Below are positions 45,657 through 55,484 of a DNA stretch of 64,000 bases, in pieces. The position numbers and the translations under genes are program-made. The DNA lies in contig CP054187.1 of the NCBI GenBank assembly GCA_015200345.1, positions 2,464,470 through 2,528,469 on the forward strand. Direction: 5' to 3'. Source of the DNA: Planctomycetia bacterium (GTDB lineage: Bacteria; Planctomycetota; Phycisphaerae; UBA1845; UTPLA1). Position 1 is the first letter of the stretch; the number at the start of each line of letters is the position of its first letter. The notes under the pieces are model-generated. The model saw nothing but the letters and a program-made list of their open reading frames with translations, searched no databases and was not told the DNA's origin.

Positions 45657-46880
45657 TCACTCTTTCAGGCCGACCCGATGACGCACACGCTGAATGACTT
45701 CGCGATCGTGTTCGTCACGCACGGGTTGCGTGCAGCCGGCATGGTCAAGCACGACCCGCAGCGCCTCATCGGCGGCGAGCAACCTGTCAGGCAGACCAGG
45801 CCAGGGCGAGGCACGAAGCACGCGGTCCGGCACGTCTTGCTGTCCCTGATTGCGCACGCCGATCACCTGCCGGTCTCCGGGCATTCCGTCGACCCTGTTT
45901 CCGGCGAGGTAGTAGGCTCCTTCACGCCCGGTCAGATCGGTCGTCAACAGCCGATCCGCCTTGTCGCCCCAGGGATGGTCCTGGAGCGTGAGAAAGTAAT
46001 TGTTGACGAAATTGCCCCGTGCCGTGCTGACAAGCCCGCCCTGCCGGCTGCCGCAGATGACGTTGTTGGTGACCTGCACGATGCCGCCGCTGATGTCCGG
46101 CGCGCGACCTTTCATGAATGCAAAGAGGCATTGATCAATATGGACATAAGCCGGATCCTCCACGTTCGGCCGTCCCGGCGAGGAGCCGACCAGCAGCCCC
46201 TTGGTAAAGCTTGCGTAGCCCCCCGAGAAGAGGCAACGTCGAAACGTGATGCGCCGGCAATCGTCCCACACGGAGCCGTTGTCGTCGGTGCTATTCTGAA
46301 TCGAGCAGTTCTCGATCAGCACGTCGGTGGCCGGGCGGCCACGATCCCCCATGATCAGCAGCGATCGCCAGCCGCCGCTTCCGTGCCCCGATTTGCCTTC
46401 GTAGTCGCCGTGCACGTGCTGGCGCGATGATGCCGTCGGAAACCCATCGCCGCAGCGAAACCGCAGGTGACGCAAGACGACGTGATGGGTTCCCAGCACT
46501 TCGACCTGATGACGATAGAACGTGATGCCGGGTGCCGGTGCCGTGCCGCCGTCGATCGCGAGATAGGGCGTGCTGATGGTCAGTTTGTTCTTCAGGTGGA
46601 TGCCGCCTCCCAGCGTGAACCGAATAATCGCCGGCCCGCGAGCGCGCTCGAGCACATAGCGGATGCTGCCGGGGATCGGCCGATCGTTCGGGCCGTAATC
46701 GTCCAGCGTCGTAACGTTCAGCACGCGCTGGGTTGGGGCGGATGGGTACGTCGTCGCGGGCCGGGTCGCTGGAATGGGATCCGTGGACGCGCAAAGCGCC
46801 AGGAAGTTGAGCGGCGCGGCTGCCCCGGCAATGAAGACAGCGAACGACAAGGCAAACGGCCGCGCGGGTTGGATCAGCAT
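45657..46880 (-). CDS. Secreted pectate-lyase-like right-handed beta-helix protein
   Basis: A 407-residue protein with an N-terminal signal sequence (about residues 8-30, ending near LALCAS). After a Thr/Pro-rich linker comes the PL1-like start (GSIRYVLERARGPAIIRFTL), then beta-helix rungs such as YLAIDGGTAPAPGITFYR, VVLRHLRFRCGDG, VLIENCSIQNSTD and FRRCLFSGGYASF. The RHLRFRCGDG stretch resembles the vWIDH-less planctomycete pectate lyase group. It probably acts on extracellular polysaccharides, but the catalytic Arg/Lys cannot be assigned with certainty. Confidence 0.8.
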   Translation of the reverse strand: MLIQPARPFALSFAVFIAGAAAPLNFLALCASTDPIPATRPATTYPSAPTQRVLNVTTLDDYGPNDRPIPGSIRYVLERARGPAIIRFTLGGGIHLKNKLTISTPYLAIDGGTAPAPGITFYRHQVEVLGTHHVVLRHLRFRCGDGFPTASSRQHVHGDYEGKSGHGSGGWRSLLIMGDRGRPATDVLIENCSIQNSTDDNGSVWDDCRRITFRRCLFSGGYASFTKGLLVGSSPGRPNVEDPAYVHIDQCLFAFMKGRAPDISGGIVQVTNNVICGSRQGGLVSTARGNFVNNYFLTLQDHPWGDKADRLLTTDLTGREGAYYLAGNRVDGMPGDRQVIGVRNQGQQDVPDRVLRASPWPGLPDRLLAADEALRVVLDHAGCTQPVRDEHDREVIQRVRHRVGLKE

Positions 46881-46893
46881 GGCGACGTATTCT

Positions 46894-46997
46894 AAGTGGA
46901 GCCGCAGAATGATTCATCGGGTGTGGCACCTGCCGCGGCGGGTGAATCACAGGCGAGACGCCTGTGCCACAGGTGAATGCGCTTCGCGGCTTCACTT
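46894..46997 (+). repeat. 104-bp dispersed element, copy A
   Basis: This begins AAGTGGAGCCGCAGAATG and ends GCGGCTTCACTT. It contains two nested palindromes: one around CCGCGGCGG and one CACAGGCG-AGA-CGCCTGTG. A near-identical copy in inverted orientation lies at 55281-55383. The outer ends (AAGTGGAGCCGC and GCGGCTTCACTT) are themselves imperfect inverted repeats, so the whole unit can fold. It looks like a non-autonomous palindromic unit. Confidence 0.85.
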
Positions 46998-47121
46998 AGC
47001 CGGAACGCCCGGATAAGAAGGAAGCGCGGATTGCCTGGGGCACCGAGCGTCGGCACCTGCCGCGCCGAGTTCACACGTGTCTCGTGTTGTTCTGATCCGC
47101 TTCGCGCCGCACAATGTGGTC

Positions 47122-47649
47122 ATGCCGACGCACGATTCTCGACCACGTGCCGAAGACCGACCCGACGCCGCGCAGCCGCTCCCGGACGCTGCGCACGGTC
47201 GCGGATCGGACAAGCTGCTGGCCATCGGCGCGTACGGTGAGACCGTTGCCGCGTATCGTTATCTGGTTCTTGCGGAGAAAGCCTCGCGCGAGGACCATCG
47301 CCGCGCCTTCGCCGACATGGCCGACGAGGAGCAGGGTCACAAGCAGCGTTTGCAGAAGCTGTTGGCCGAACTGTATCCGCAGGCCGATTTCGTGCTGACG
47401 CCCGAAGACAAGGAACGGGTCGTGACCGGTCCGCGCGTGATCGATGTGCGCAACGAGGCGTCGGTCGCCGCAGCCATGCAAATGATCCTAGACACCGAGC
47501 GCAAGACCGCCGCGTTCTATGCCGAACACGCCCGGCAGATGCCGACCGCCGCGCTGCGGGCGCTGTTTAGGGAATTGGCCGAAGAAGGCGCGGAGCATTA
47601 TCAACGATTGCGCGAGATTGCGCGCGACTTGGGCATGAGCGATTCATGA
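47122..47649 (+). CDS. Ferritin-like (rubrerythrin-type) diiron protein
   Basis: A protein of about 175 residues from ATG 47122; the in-frame extension to 47077 is not family-like. A four-helix bundle carries diiron ligands: GAYGETVAAYRYL (Glu), ADMADEEQGHKQR (Glu-Glu-x-x-His), LDTERKTAAFYAEHAR (Glu) and LAEEGAEHYQRL (Glu-x-x-His). No rubredoxin cysteine pair is present, so it is the erythrin/ferritin-like domain alone. It may handle peroxide or iron. Upstream lies the palindromic element; mrp follows on the same strand after 290 bp. Confidence 0.85.
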   Translation: MPTHDSRPRAEDRPDAAQPLPDAAHGRGSDKLLAIGAYGETVAAYRYLVLAEKASREDHRRAFADMADEEQGHKQRLQKLLAELYPQADFVLTPEDKERVVTGPRVIDVRNEASVAAAMQMILDTERKTAAFYAEHARQMPTAALRALFRELAEEGAEHYQRLREIARDLGMSDS

Positions 47650-47855
47650 GATGAAGCGTGGCGCGCTCGTGTTCTTGTTCAAGGCGTGCAAACGCTGACG
47701 CGGCGCCGCACAATCGAAAAACCGGTGGCCCAGGCGTCCTGCCTGTGTTTCACCTGCTACGGCGGCCGCCCCAATGAATGAACCCTGCTGCGGCGACACG
47801 TGGGAGTCGCATGGCTGCCAAAGGCCGCGGCCATGCCCTCCGGCGGATCTTCTAC

Positions 47856-47861
47856 TATACT
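47856..47861 (+). promoter_or_regulatory. Candidate minus-10 box upstream of mrp
   Basis: TATACT matches five of six minus-10 positions and lies about 80 bp upstream of the mrp ATG in the otherwise GC-rich 290-bp gap. No clear minus-35 is seen at the right spacing. The gap also holds a degenerate CAGGCG-TCC-TGCCTG palindrome near 47730. Confidence 0.3.
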
Positions 47862-47940
47862 CGCATGATCGCAGCAGCATCGTTCGCAAGCAATCAACCT
47901 GCACGCGAAGCACGGAACACACTCGACCCCAGGGGATTCC

Positions 47941-49017
47941 ATGAGCGTTTCCAACGATCAGCTTCTCACCGCCCTGCGCGGCGTGATCGATCCCGAACTT
48001 GGCAAGGACCTCGTCACGCTGGAGATGGTCAAATCCGCCGTGATGGAAAACGGTCGCGCCAAGCTGCAAATCGAGCTGACCACGCCGGCTTGCCCGTTGA
48101 AGGACAAAATCAAAACGGACATCGAGGCCGCGTTGGCAAAGCTCGGCGGCGTCAGCGGCGTCGACATCGAATGGTCGGCCCGGGTGCGCTCGACGCCGAA
48201 TCTTGCGGGGCGACTTCCCGGCGTGAAGAACACTGTGGCCGTTGGCGCCGGCAAGGGCGGCGTGGGCAAATCGTCCATCGCGGTGCTGGCCGCCGTCGGC
48301 CTCGCACGGGAGGGCGCGAAGGTCGGCCTGATGGACGCCGACATCTACGGCCCGAGCATTCCCAAGATGCTCGGCGTGGAGTTCGAGCGACCGCGTGTCA
48401 GCGGCGAGAAGATTCTCCCGATCGAGGCCTTCGGGCTGAAGGTGATGTCGATGGGCTTTCTCGTCGAGCCGGACAAAGCGGTGGTCTGGCGCGGGCCGAT
48501 GGTGCACGGGGTCATTCGCCAGTTTCTCGATCAGGTCGAGTGGGGCGAGCTGGACTATCTCATCATCGACCTGCCGCCCGGGACGGGTGACGTACCACTG
48601 ACACTCGCGCAGAGCATCCCCATGACCGGCGCGGTCATCGTCTGCACCCCGCAGGAGGTCGCCCTGCTCGATGCGATCAAGGCCTTGCGCATGTATCAGC
48701 AGTTGAACGTCGACATCCTCGGCATCGTCGAGAACATGAGCTACTTCACCGCGCCCGACACGGGGAAGGAGTACGACCTCTTCGGCCGCGGCGGCGCGAA
48801 GCGGGCCGCCGAGCGCGTGGGCGTGCCGTTTCTCGGTGAGATTCCGATCAACATCAACATCCGCGTCTCGGGCGATAACGGCTCGCCGCAGACGAACTTC
48901 GACGGGCCGGATGCCCTCGCGCGTGACGCGATCATGGCATTTGTACGCAACCTCGCCGGGCGCATCAGCACGCGCAACCTGCTCCAACCCGCCGCGCCGG
49001 AATTGAAGATCACCTGA
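47941..49017 (+). CDS. mrp: Mrp/ApbC (NBP35-family) iron-sulfur cluster carrier ATPase
   Basis: A 358-residue protein. The N-terminal MIP18/DUF59 domain (about 5-85) has GVIDPELGKDLVTLEMV and TTPACPLKD with a conserved Cys. The P-loop domain has the deviant Walker A GAGKGGVGKSS (about 102-112), DADIYGPSIPKMLG, VVWRGPMVHGVIRQFL and DLPPGTGDVPLTL. These proteins carry Fe-S clusters to apoproteins. The usual CxxC after ENMSYF is absent here; the position reads ENMSYFTAPDTGKEYDLFG, as in a subset of family members. GGGGATTCC precedes the ATG. Confidence 0.93.
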   Translation: MSVSNDQLLTALRGVIDPELGKDLVTLEMVKSAVMENGRAKLQIELTTPACPLKDKIKTDIEAALAKLGGVSGVDIEWSARVRSTPNLAGRLPGVKNTVAVGAGKGGVGKSSIAVLAAVGLAREGAKVGLMDADIYGPSIPKMLGVEFERPRVSGEKILPIEAFGLKVMSMGFLVEPDKAVVWRGPMVHGVIRQFLDQVEWGELDYLIIDLPPGTGDVPLTLAQSIPMTGAVIVCTPQEVALLDAIKALRMYQQLNVDILGIVENMSYFTAPDTGKEYDLFGRGGAKRAAERVGVPFLGEIPININIRVSGDNGSPQTNFDGPDALARDAIMAFVRNLAGRISTRNLLQPAAPELKIT

Positions 49018-49019
49018 TC

Positions 49020-49226
49020 GTTTGCTTGGGCGATTCTCCCTTCTGGTAACGACGACACCGGCACCAGCCCCCCAGGCGGCGCCAGCACCGTGAAGACCGC
49101 GTCGCCGGCGTCCATGGCGACGTTGTTGGCGCCGTCCGTCGCGACGACTCGGACGCGGACCGTGGTGGAAGGTCGATTCGGCAGGAAGGCGATCTCCGTG
49201 CCGCCGTTGCCGGTTTGAGGCTATCG
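49020..49226 (-). pseudogene. Remnant of a secreted-protein beta domain
   Basis: The minus strand reads, after a stop, a short segment with the pattern of an Ig/FN3-like domain end: GTEIAFLPNRPSTTVRVRVV then ATDGANNVAMDAGDAVFTVL. It lacks a start and any flanking gene, and the frame runs on antisense into mrp. It resembles a C-terminal piece of a large secreted protein left behind by deletion. The evidence is compositional and pattern-based only. Confidence 0.35.
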
Positions 49227-49496
49227 GAGGCGCTGCGACCGGTCGTTGCTGCCGTTGTCAGTCGACCGGCAGCGATCAATTCGTGAGATGCTCGATGCAT
49301 GCGTCGCGGACCACCTGATGGGGGTGGATGCGTCACCGAACAGCCGTTGGGTGCGACGACGGTTACGATCGGGAGCAGGGGTCATCAAATCTCTTGGCAG
49401 ATGAGTGTGCGGGGAACCGAAATGACAAATGCCCGATAAGAAAGGCCGTCCCATATCCGGGTAACGGTCTCAATCTAGGAAATTTCGACAGTTTTT
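49227..49496. other. Non-coding stretch upstream of dnaG
   Basis: About 270 bp with no supported gene, less GC-rich than its surroundings, leading to the dnaG promoter. Short ORFs on both strands here show no recognisable features. It may be degraded sequence linked to the remnant next to it. Confidence 0.4.
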
Positions 49497-49524
49497 TTGC
49501 CCCTTGCCAATATTGGTGTATAAT
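49497..49524 (+). promoter_or_regulatory. Sigma-70-type promoter for dnaG-rpoD
   Basis: A perfect minus-10 TATAAT (49519-49524) is preceded at 16 bp by TTGCCC (49497-49502), a four-of-six minus-35, in an AT-rich island. Transcription would begin about 105 bp before the dnaG GTG. It is the strongest vegetative promoter in the window. Confidence 0.7.
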
Positions 49525-49638
49525 AAACGGTCTGCAAGACACGTCCGATGCAGCGAATCGCGAGGCGGCTCGAAGCTAACCTAAAATCCTTATCGGCAAA
49601 GAGTTAACCTGCGCGGGCCGGCGGTTCAGGGAGCGATT

Positions 49639-51546
49639 GTGGTCTCGGCTGAAGTTGCGGAATTGACAGAGCGGATTCGTCAACGGAGTGACATCGTGGA
49701 TGTCATCTCCGCGCATCTGACGTTGAAGCGGGCCGGCCGCAATTTCAAGGGCCTGTGCCCCTTTCATCAGGAAAAGACCCCATCGTTCAACGTTCTGCCA
49801 GAGCGGCAGTTGTTCAAGTGCTTCGGCTGCGGGGTCGGGGGCGACGTGTTCAAGTTCATCCAGCTTCGCGAGGGGCTTAGCTTTTCCGAGGCGCGGGCGT
49901 TGCTGGCCGAGCGTGCCGGCATCTCGCTGGAGCTGCGCGAATCGCGCGGCCCGACCGGCGAAGGCGACGCAATCACCAAGGCTGATTTGGAGCGGGTCAA
50001 TCGCTGGGCGGCCGACTGGTTTCGCGCCCAGTTTGCCGGCGCGGCGGGCCAGTCGGCACGGAATTATGCGGCGTCCCGAGGGATTTCCGAGGAGTCGGTC
50101 GAGCGATTCGGCCTGGGGTATGCCCCGAATTCGTGGGAGTCGCTGGTCCGCGCGGCGCGGCAGCAGTCGATCCCGCCGGCGCTGCTGCTGGCGGCGGGTT
50201 TGACGAAAGGTCGGGAGGATGGTTCGCAATACGACGCGTATCGCGATCGGTTGATCTTCCCGATTCGCGACGCGATGAATCGGGTGATCGGCTTTGGCGG
50301 TCGCACGCTGGGGGACGATCCGGCGAAGTACATCAACAGCCCGCAGTCGATTCTGTTCGACAAGAGTCGCTGTTTGTACGGTCTGGACGTGGCCAAGTCG
50401 CATTTTTCCGACAATCGCCGGGCGGTGGTCGTCGAGGGGTATCTCGACTGTCTGCTGGCGCATCAACATGGTTTTGATACGACCGTCGCGACGCTGGGCA
50501 CGGCGCTGACGGAGCACCATGTCCAGATGCTCCAGCGGTATGTGGACGGCGTGACGGTGGTATTTGATACGGACTCGGCGGGGATGCGGGCGGCGGAGGC
50601 GTCGCTGTTTGTGTTTGCCGGCGCACAACTTGACGTCCGTCTGGCGCAGGTCCGGGAAGGCAAGGATCCTGCGGAACTGCTGCAAATTCAGGGGAAAGAG
50701 GGGTTCAACGAGACTTTGACCTCGGCGGTCAGCGCGCTAGAATTCAAATGGCGTCAGGTGGTCCGGCAGTTCGACGCCGACGCACCCGGACCAGCCCGTC
50801 GCCGAGCGGTGGAGGAGTTCTTGAGCCTGCTCGCGCGGTCCGGGGAGTTCGGGTCATACGATCCGATTCAACGGGGGTTTGCCCTCAATCAGGTCGGCAA
50901 GTTGCTTGGTTTGACGAGCGAGGAGGTCAACCGCCAGCTACGGATCGTGGCTCGCAGGCAGCGTGCACCGGAGGTTCCGGCGACTTCCCAACCGACGTTC
51001 GTCGGTGCGCCGGATGCGACGGGCCGGGCGCTGAAGGATCTCTTGGAGGTCTTCATCAACGCGCCGGCATATTATCACGACGCGGCCGATGTGTTTCATC
51101 CGGACGGCTTCACCGATCCGGATTTGCGTCAGATAGCGGAAGTGGTCATTGAAATGGCAGGTCGGGAGGGTGGATTCTCGCCTGCGGAGTTGATCGGCCG
51201 GTTCGAGTCGGTGGAGCTCGCCGGTCGGATAACGGACTTGCAGATGGCCGGCGAGCATCGGGGGAATTATGCGAAGACGGTCGAGGGGGCGGTGGCTCGG
51301 CTTCGATTGATAGAACAGCAGCGTCAGTTGGGCGAGCAGGTGTCGCGGCTTCGTGAGCCGGCGGCCATGTCCGCGGACGGTTCACAGACGAGAGCCGAAT
51401 CAAAGTCACCTTCGGCGAGTCAGGAGCAGGCGGCCCGCGCGGTTCAGGAGACGGCGAAACGAATCAGGCATTTTGCGGCGCGCAAGCATCTGACGGCCCC
51501 ATCACTGCGTGGCGTCGGATCGGTCGGGCCGCAAGGGACGACGTAG
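49639..51546 (+). CDS. dnaG: DNA primase DnaG
   Basis: A 635-residue primase. The CHC2 zinc finger uses Cys40, His43, Cys61 and Cys64 ([12 protein letters not shown] ... FKCFGCG). The catalytic TOPRIM core includes [49 protein letters not shown] and [13 protein letters not shown]. The C-terminal helicase-binding region is present but diverged. It makes RNA primers for replication. The GTG at 49639 has CAGGGAG upstream. rpoD follows, giving the conserved dnaG-rpoD pair. Confidence 0.97.
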   Translation: MVSAEVAELTERIRQRSDIVDVISAHLTLKRAGRNFKGLCPFHQEKTPSFNVLPERQLFKCFGCGVGGDVFKFIQLREGLSFSEARALLAERAGISLELRESRGPTGEGDAITKADLERVNRWAADWFRAQFAGAAGQSARNYAASRGISEESVERFGLGYAPNSWESLVRAARQQSIPPALLLAAGLTKGREDGSQYDAYRDRLIFPIRDAMNRVIGFGGRTLGDDPAKYINSPQSILFDKSRCLYGLDVAKSHFSDNRRAVVVEGYLDCLLAHQHGFDTTVATLGTALTEHHVQMLQRYVDGVTVVFDTDSAGMRAAEASLFVFAGAQLDVRLAQVREGKDPAELLQIQGKEGFNETLTSAVSALEFKWRQVVRQFDADAPGPARRRAVEEFLSLLARSGEFGSYDPIQRGFALNQVGKLLGLTSEEVNRQLRIVARRQRAPEVPATSQPTFVGAPDATGRALKDLLEVFINAPAYYHDAADVFHPDGFTDPDLRQIAEVVIEMAGREGGFSPAELIGRFESVELAGRITDLQMAGEHRGNYAKTVEGAVARLRLIEQQRQLGEQVSRLREPAAMSADGSQTRAESKSPSASQEQAARAVQETAKRIRHFAARKHLTAPSLRGVGSVGPQGTT

Positions 51547-51686
51547 CAGAGGGAGTGCGAAGGGAGCGCGTCGGGGCGAGGGAGCTTCGGCGTGGTGTGA
51601 AACGAGAGCGAGGCGCAGGGTGCGATCGAGTTGTCGGTATGGATCCGCCCCGCAGCATCAAGCGCACTGATGGGAGTCGCACTGGT

Positions 51687-53465
51687 ATGAGTCGAATGAT
51701 GTCCAAACAACCCCCCGTTGAGACGCCGGCCCCGGTTCAAGCTCCGGTGGCGCGCGAACGCAAGTCGACGGACCCGATCGATCTAAGCGTGTCGGACCTG
51801 ATTGAAAAAGGCCGCACGCGCGGGTACCTGACTTGGGAGGAGCTGAATGAATCGCTCACGGACGAGGTGATTCAAGCTGACCGGCTCGAGGTCATCCTGC
51901 ATAAGATCGAAGAATACGGCATTGAGATGGTGGACGAGGCCGACGCGCAAAAACCCGTCTTTGCCGATGACAGCGCGTCGCCGGCGACCAAGCCGCAGTT
52001 CAATCCGACCGAGGCGCTTCCGGCCGAGGAGGAGTTTCCGATCGAGGCGCCGAGCCGCCGGATCGACGATCCGGTGCGGATGTACCTGACGCAGATGGGC
52101 GAGATACCGCTGCTGACGCGTCAGCAGGAGATCACGCTGGCCCGTCGGATCGAGCTGACGCGGACGGCGTTTCGTCGGAAGGTGCTGGAGTCGGACTGTA
52201 GTCTGGCGGCGGCCGTAGAGACGCTGCAACAGGTGTTCGACGGCACGTTGCCGTTCGATCGGACGATGAAGATATCCAGCGGCGAGAACCAGGTGAAAAA
52301 CGCCGTGATGGCGCGGCTGCCGGGCAATCTGGTGACGGCGCGCAAGCTGATGGCGATGAACCAGGAAGACTGGGCGAAGCTGTGCGAGCCGCGCGTGGCG
52401 CAGGCGACGCGCCGTGCGTTGTGGTCGAACATTCAACGGCGGCGGCGCAAGTGCGTGACGCTGCTGGAGGAATTGGCCCTGCGCACCAGCCGCGTGACGC
52501 CGATGATGCGCAAGCTGTTCGCGCTGTCGGACAAGATGACGGAACTGGAGTCGAAACTGAACGATCCGCGCCTGGCGGAGACGACGCCGGCCGAGGACAT
52601 CGAGGCGATGCGTGACGAGCTGGCGGGTTTGTGCGACATGGTTCTGGAGTCGCCCGACAAGCTTCGCAAGCGCGTCGCGGTCATCCGCCGCGTTTTCGCC
52701 GAGTATGAAGAGGCGAAGCGGAAGCTGTCGGGCGGAAACCTACGGCTCGTCGTCTCCATCGCCAAGAAATACCGCAACCGCGGCCTGTCGTTCCTCGACA
52801 TCATTCAGGAAGGCAACACCGGTCTGATGCGCGCGGTGGACAAGTACGAATACCGCCGAGGTTACAAGTTCAGCACGTACGCCACCTGGTGGATTCGCCA
52901 GGCGATCACGCGGGCCATCGCCGATCACGCGCGGACGATTCGCATCCCCGTGCACATGATCGAGACGATGAGCCGGCTGCGGAACATCTCGCGCGATCTG
53001 CTCCAGGAACTGGGCCGCGAGGCGACGATCGAGGAGATCGCCAAGCGCGCGAAGATGCCGATGGCCGAAGTGCGCCGCGTCCTGAAGATCAGCCGGCACC
53101 CGATCTCGCTGGATCGACCGGTCGGCGAGGGCGAGGATTCGTACTTCGGCGATTTCATCGAGGACGGCGCGGCCGAGAACCCGGTCAGCACGGCCAGCAA
53201 CGAGATGCTCAAGGAGCGCATCGAGCAGGTGCTCAAGAGCCTGACCTATCGCGAGCGGGAGATCATCAAGCTGCGGTACGGCATCGGCGACGGGTACACC
53301 TACACGCTTGAGGAAGTCGGCAAGATCTTCAAGGTGACGCGCGAGCGCGTGCGACAGGTCGAGGCGAAGGCGATCCGCAAGCTTCAGCATCCGGTCCGCT
53401 GCCGGAAGCTCGAGGGCTTCATGGATCGCGATGGGAACCTGATTCATCCGGAAGAGCTTGGTTGA
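51687..53465 (+). CDS. rpoD: RNA polymerase primary sigma factor RpoD
   Basis: A protein of about 592 residues from the ATG at 51687 (GGGAG upstream); earlier in-frame starts (51555, 51639) are possible. Region 1.1-like N-terminus ([20 protein letters not shown]), region 1.2 ([20 protein letters not shown]), a non-conserved insert, region 2 ([40 protein letters not shown]), region 3, and region 4 ([20 protein letters not shown]) are all present. It is the housekeeping sigma factor. An intrinsic terminator follows 50 bp after its stop. Confidence 0.96.
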   Translation: MSRMMSKQPPVETPAPVQAPVARERKSTDPIDLSVSDLIEKGRTRGYLTWEELNESLTDEVIQADRLEVILHKIEEYGIEMVDEADAQKPVFADDSASPATKPQFNPTEALPAEEEFPIEAPSRRIDDPVRMYLTQMGEIPLLTRQQEITLARRIELTRTAFRRKVLESDCSLAAAVETLQQVFDGTLPFDRTMKISSGENQVKNAVMARLPGNLVTARKLMAMNQEDWAKLCEPRVAQATRRALWSNIQRRRRKCVTLLEELALRTSRVTPMMRKLFALSDKMTELESKLNDPRLAETTPAEDIEAMRDELAGLCDMVLESPDKLRKRVAVIRRVFAEYEEAKRKLSGGNLRLVVSIAKKYRNRGLSFLDIIQEGNTGLMRAVDKYEYRRGYKFSTYATWWIRQAITRAIADHARTIRIPVHMIETMSRLRNISRDLLQELGREATIEEIAKRAKMPMAEVRRVLKISRHPISLDRPVGEGEDSYFGDFIEDGAAENPVSTASNEMLKERIEQVLKSLTYREREIIKLRYGIGDGYTYTLEEVGKIFKVTRERVRQVEAKAIRKLQHPVRCRKLEGFMDRDGNLIHPEELG

Positions 53466-53513
53466 ATCACGGCTTATTGCCGGCAAATCGAAGATCACAG
53501 GTGAATACTTACC

Positions 53514-53546
53514 AACCGGCGGAGCGAGCTGCTTCGCCGGTTTTTT
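53514..53546 (+). terminator. Intrinsic terminator after rpoD
   Basis: A perfect 8-bp stem, AACCGGCG (53514-53521) with CGCCGGTT (53535-53542), a 13-nt loop and a run of six T at 53541-53546. It lies about 50 bp past the rpoD stop and ends the dnaG-rpoD transcript. Confidence 0.9.
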
Positions 53547-53596
53547 GTTGCTCCCGCGCGCCGCAAACGGTACAACGCTGCGTCAGGTGATGACGC

Positions 53597-54748
53597 ATGA
53601 TTGCGATGACCGGAACAACAGGCCGAAAAGCCCCCAATGCCTCGCGGGTCCGTGTGGAAAATGAGCGTTACCTCCGCGAGCAATTGATAACATACCTGGG
53701 CAACAAGCGCGGCCTGCTGCACACGATTGACGCGGCGCTGGCGCGGGTTCGACGGCGGCTGGGTCGCGATCGGCTGCGCATTCTCGATGCCTTCGCCGGG
53801 TCGGGCGTGGTCTCGCGTTTATTCAAGCAGCACGCCTCGTTGCTGGTTTCAAACGATCTGGAGCCATACGCGAAGATCATCGGCGAGTGTTATCTCGCCA
53901 ACGCTTCAGAGATTGACTTCACGGAGTTGCGTCGACATCACGCGCGTGTCGAAGGCGCGGCGAGGTCGCTTCCTGTTCGCGACGGCTTCATCCGGCGGTT
54001 GTATTCGCCGGAGCGCGACGACGCGATCCAGCCCGGCGAGCGCGTGTTTTTCACGGTCGACAACGCCATGCGGATCGATTCGATGCGCGCGGCGATCCGA
54101 GAGGCGCCCGCGGCCATGCAGTCGTTTCTGCTGGCGCCGCTGCTGGCGGAGGCGTCGGTTCACAACAATACGTCCGGCGTGTTCAAGGGGTTCTACAAAG
54201 ACGCGCGTGGCATCGGTCGATTCGGCGGGCAAAATGGTGATGCACTGGCTCGCATTCTTGGGCGTATCGAGCTGCCGTTCCCGGTCTTCAGCCGATTTGA
54301 GTGCGATGTTCAGGTGCATCGGGAAGATGCGAACCAACTGGTGCGTCGCCTGCCGGCGATGGACGTGGCGTACTTCGATCCGCCGTACAACCAGCATCCG
54401 TACGGCTCCAATTATTTCATGCTGAATCTGATTGCCACGTACGAGGAGCCGGCGGTGATCAGCGCTGTATCGGGCATCGTGCAGGGCTGGCAGCGTTCGG
54501 AATACAACCGGCGCGGGGCAGCGGCCCACGCGCTGGAAGATTTGATCGTACACACGCCGGCATCGCACTTGCTGATATCCTACAACAACGAGGGCTTCAT
54601 CTCGCGGGCACAATTCGATGCCCTCCTGTCGCGACACGGGCGCGTCGAGGTGATCGAGACGGTTTACAACACCTTTCGCGGAAGCCGGAATCTGCGCAAT
54701 CGGCCGCTTCATGTGAAAGAGCAGTTGTTCCTGGTCGAGCGGGCTTGA
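53597..54748 (+). CDS. DNA adenine methylase (D12 class)
   Basis: A 383-residue class I methyltransferase. Motif X is YLGNKRGLL, motif I is LDAFAGSGVVSRLF and motif IV is the catalytic DPPYNQHPYGSNYF; NP- or DPPY-type motifs transfer a methyl group from S-adenosylmethionine to adenine N6. No restriction endonuclease or specificity gene is adjacent: rpoD lies upstream and a hypothetical gene is convergent downstream. It may therefore be an orphan, Dam-like enzyme for regulation or a solitary remnant of a restriction system. The target sequence cannot be told from the protein. Confidence 0.88.
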   Translation: MIAMTGTTGRKAPNASRVRVENERYLREQLITYLGNKRGLLHTIDAALARVRRRLGRDRLRILDAFAGSGVVSRLFKQHASLLVSNDLEPYAKIIGECYLANASEIDFTELRRHHARVEGAARSLPVRDGFIRRLYSPERDDAIQPGERVFFTVDNAMRIDSMRAAIREAPAAMQSFLLAPLLAEASVHNNTSGVFKGFYKDARGIGRFGGQNGDALARILGRIELPFPVFSRFECDVQVHREDANQLVRRLPAMDVAYFDPPYNQHPYGSNYFMLNLIATYEEPAVISAVSGIVQGWQRSEYNRRGAAAHALEDLIVHTPASHLLISYNNEGFISRAQFDALLSRHGRVEVIETVYNTFRGSRNLRNRPLHVKEQLFLVERA

Positions 54749-54760
54749 GCGAGCGCGGCT

Positions 54761-55249
54761 CTATTCAAGGTACGGCCCGAAGGCGTGGAAATAGCCCTCG
54801 AACATCTGTCGGGTTTTTTCGCGGACGGCGGGCGTGGCGAGATCTTCGAGGCGCGGCAGTTCCACGGCCGACGCAAAATAGAAGAACTTCATCTCTTCGC
54901 GATAGTGTTCGACGGGCGGGTCGAGCCAGGTGAGACCGGCCTCTTCGAATCCCATCTCGACAAACTCCGACATCGTATCGCCGGATTCTTCGATCTTCTC
55001 CTCAAAGTCCTCGCTCTTCCAGCGATCGTCGGTGAGGATGCCGACGCGGACCTGCGGGATGAGCGGACGCACGGCGATCTCGAGCCAGACGTGCTCGTTG
55101 GCGGCGGTGGGCCAGCGCGTGGCGAGGGTCGAGCCGTCGGGCCGATCGTGGCGGAAGGGGGCCTTGAATCGCGCGTCGTTTGCAAACGCCTCCTCAAAAG
55201 CGGCGCGAAACGAATCGACGAGGTCGCGTTGAGCAGCGGTGATGACCAT
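54761..55249 (-). CDS. Conserved hypothetical protein
   Basis: A 162-residue protein from the ATG at 55249; the longer in-frame extension upstream runs into the palindromic element and is not genuine. It is a soluble, mixed alpha/beta protein with Trp-rich patches (HVWLEIAVRPLIPQVRVGIL; GLTWLDPPVEHYREEMKFFY) and an acidic helix in the middle (SEDFEEKIEESGDTMSEFVE). I do not recognise the family, and it could be a small YbjN-like or DUF-type protein. It is convergent with the methylase gene, 13 bp away. Confidence 0.65.
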   Translation of the reverse strand: MVITAAQRDLVDSFRAAFEEAFANDARFKAPFRHDRPDGSTLATRWPTAANEHVWLEIAVRPLIPQVRVGILTDDRWKSEDFEEKIEESGDTMSEFVEMGFEEAGLTWLDPPVEHYREEMKFFYFASAVELPRLEDLATPAVREKTRQMFEGYFHAFGPYLE

Positions 55250-55280
55250 GCGGCGTGTTCCTGTATCCCGGTTGGTCGCA

Positions 55281-55383
55281 AAGTGAAGCCACGAAGCGCA
55301 TTCACCTGTGGCACAGGCGTTTCGCCTGTGATTCACCCGCCGCGGCGGGTGCCACCCCTATGAATCATTCTGCGGCTCCACTT
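55281..55383 (-). repeat. 104-bp dispersed element, copy B (inverted)
   Basis: On the minus strand this matches the element at 46894-46997 almost base for base over about 103 bp, including the AAGTGGAGCCGC end, the CCGCGGCGG core and the CACAGGCG-AAA-CGCCTGTG palindrome. Differences are a few substitutions and one or two single-base gaps. It lies between two minus-strand genes. Confidence 0.85.
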
Positions 55384-55484
55384 CGGTTGAACCGATCGCG
55401 GTCGCCGATCGCCTCCTGCGCGAAGCAGTGATCGAATGCCGGGATTGTATCGCGCGAGTGTCGAATCGTCGCGGCGGGTCCGAG

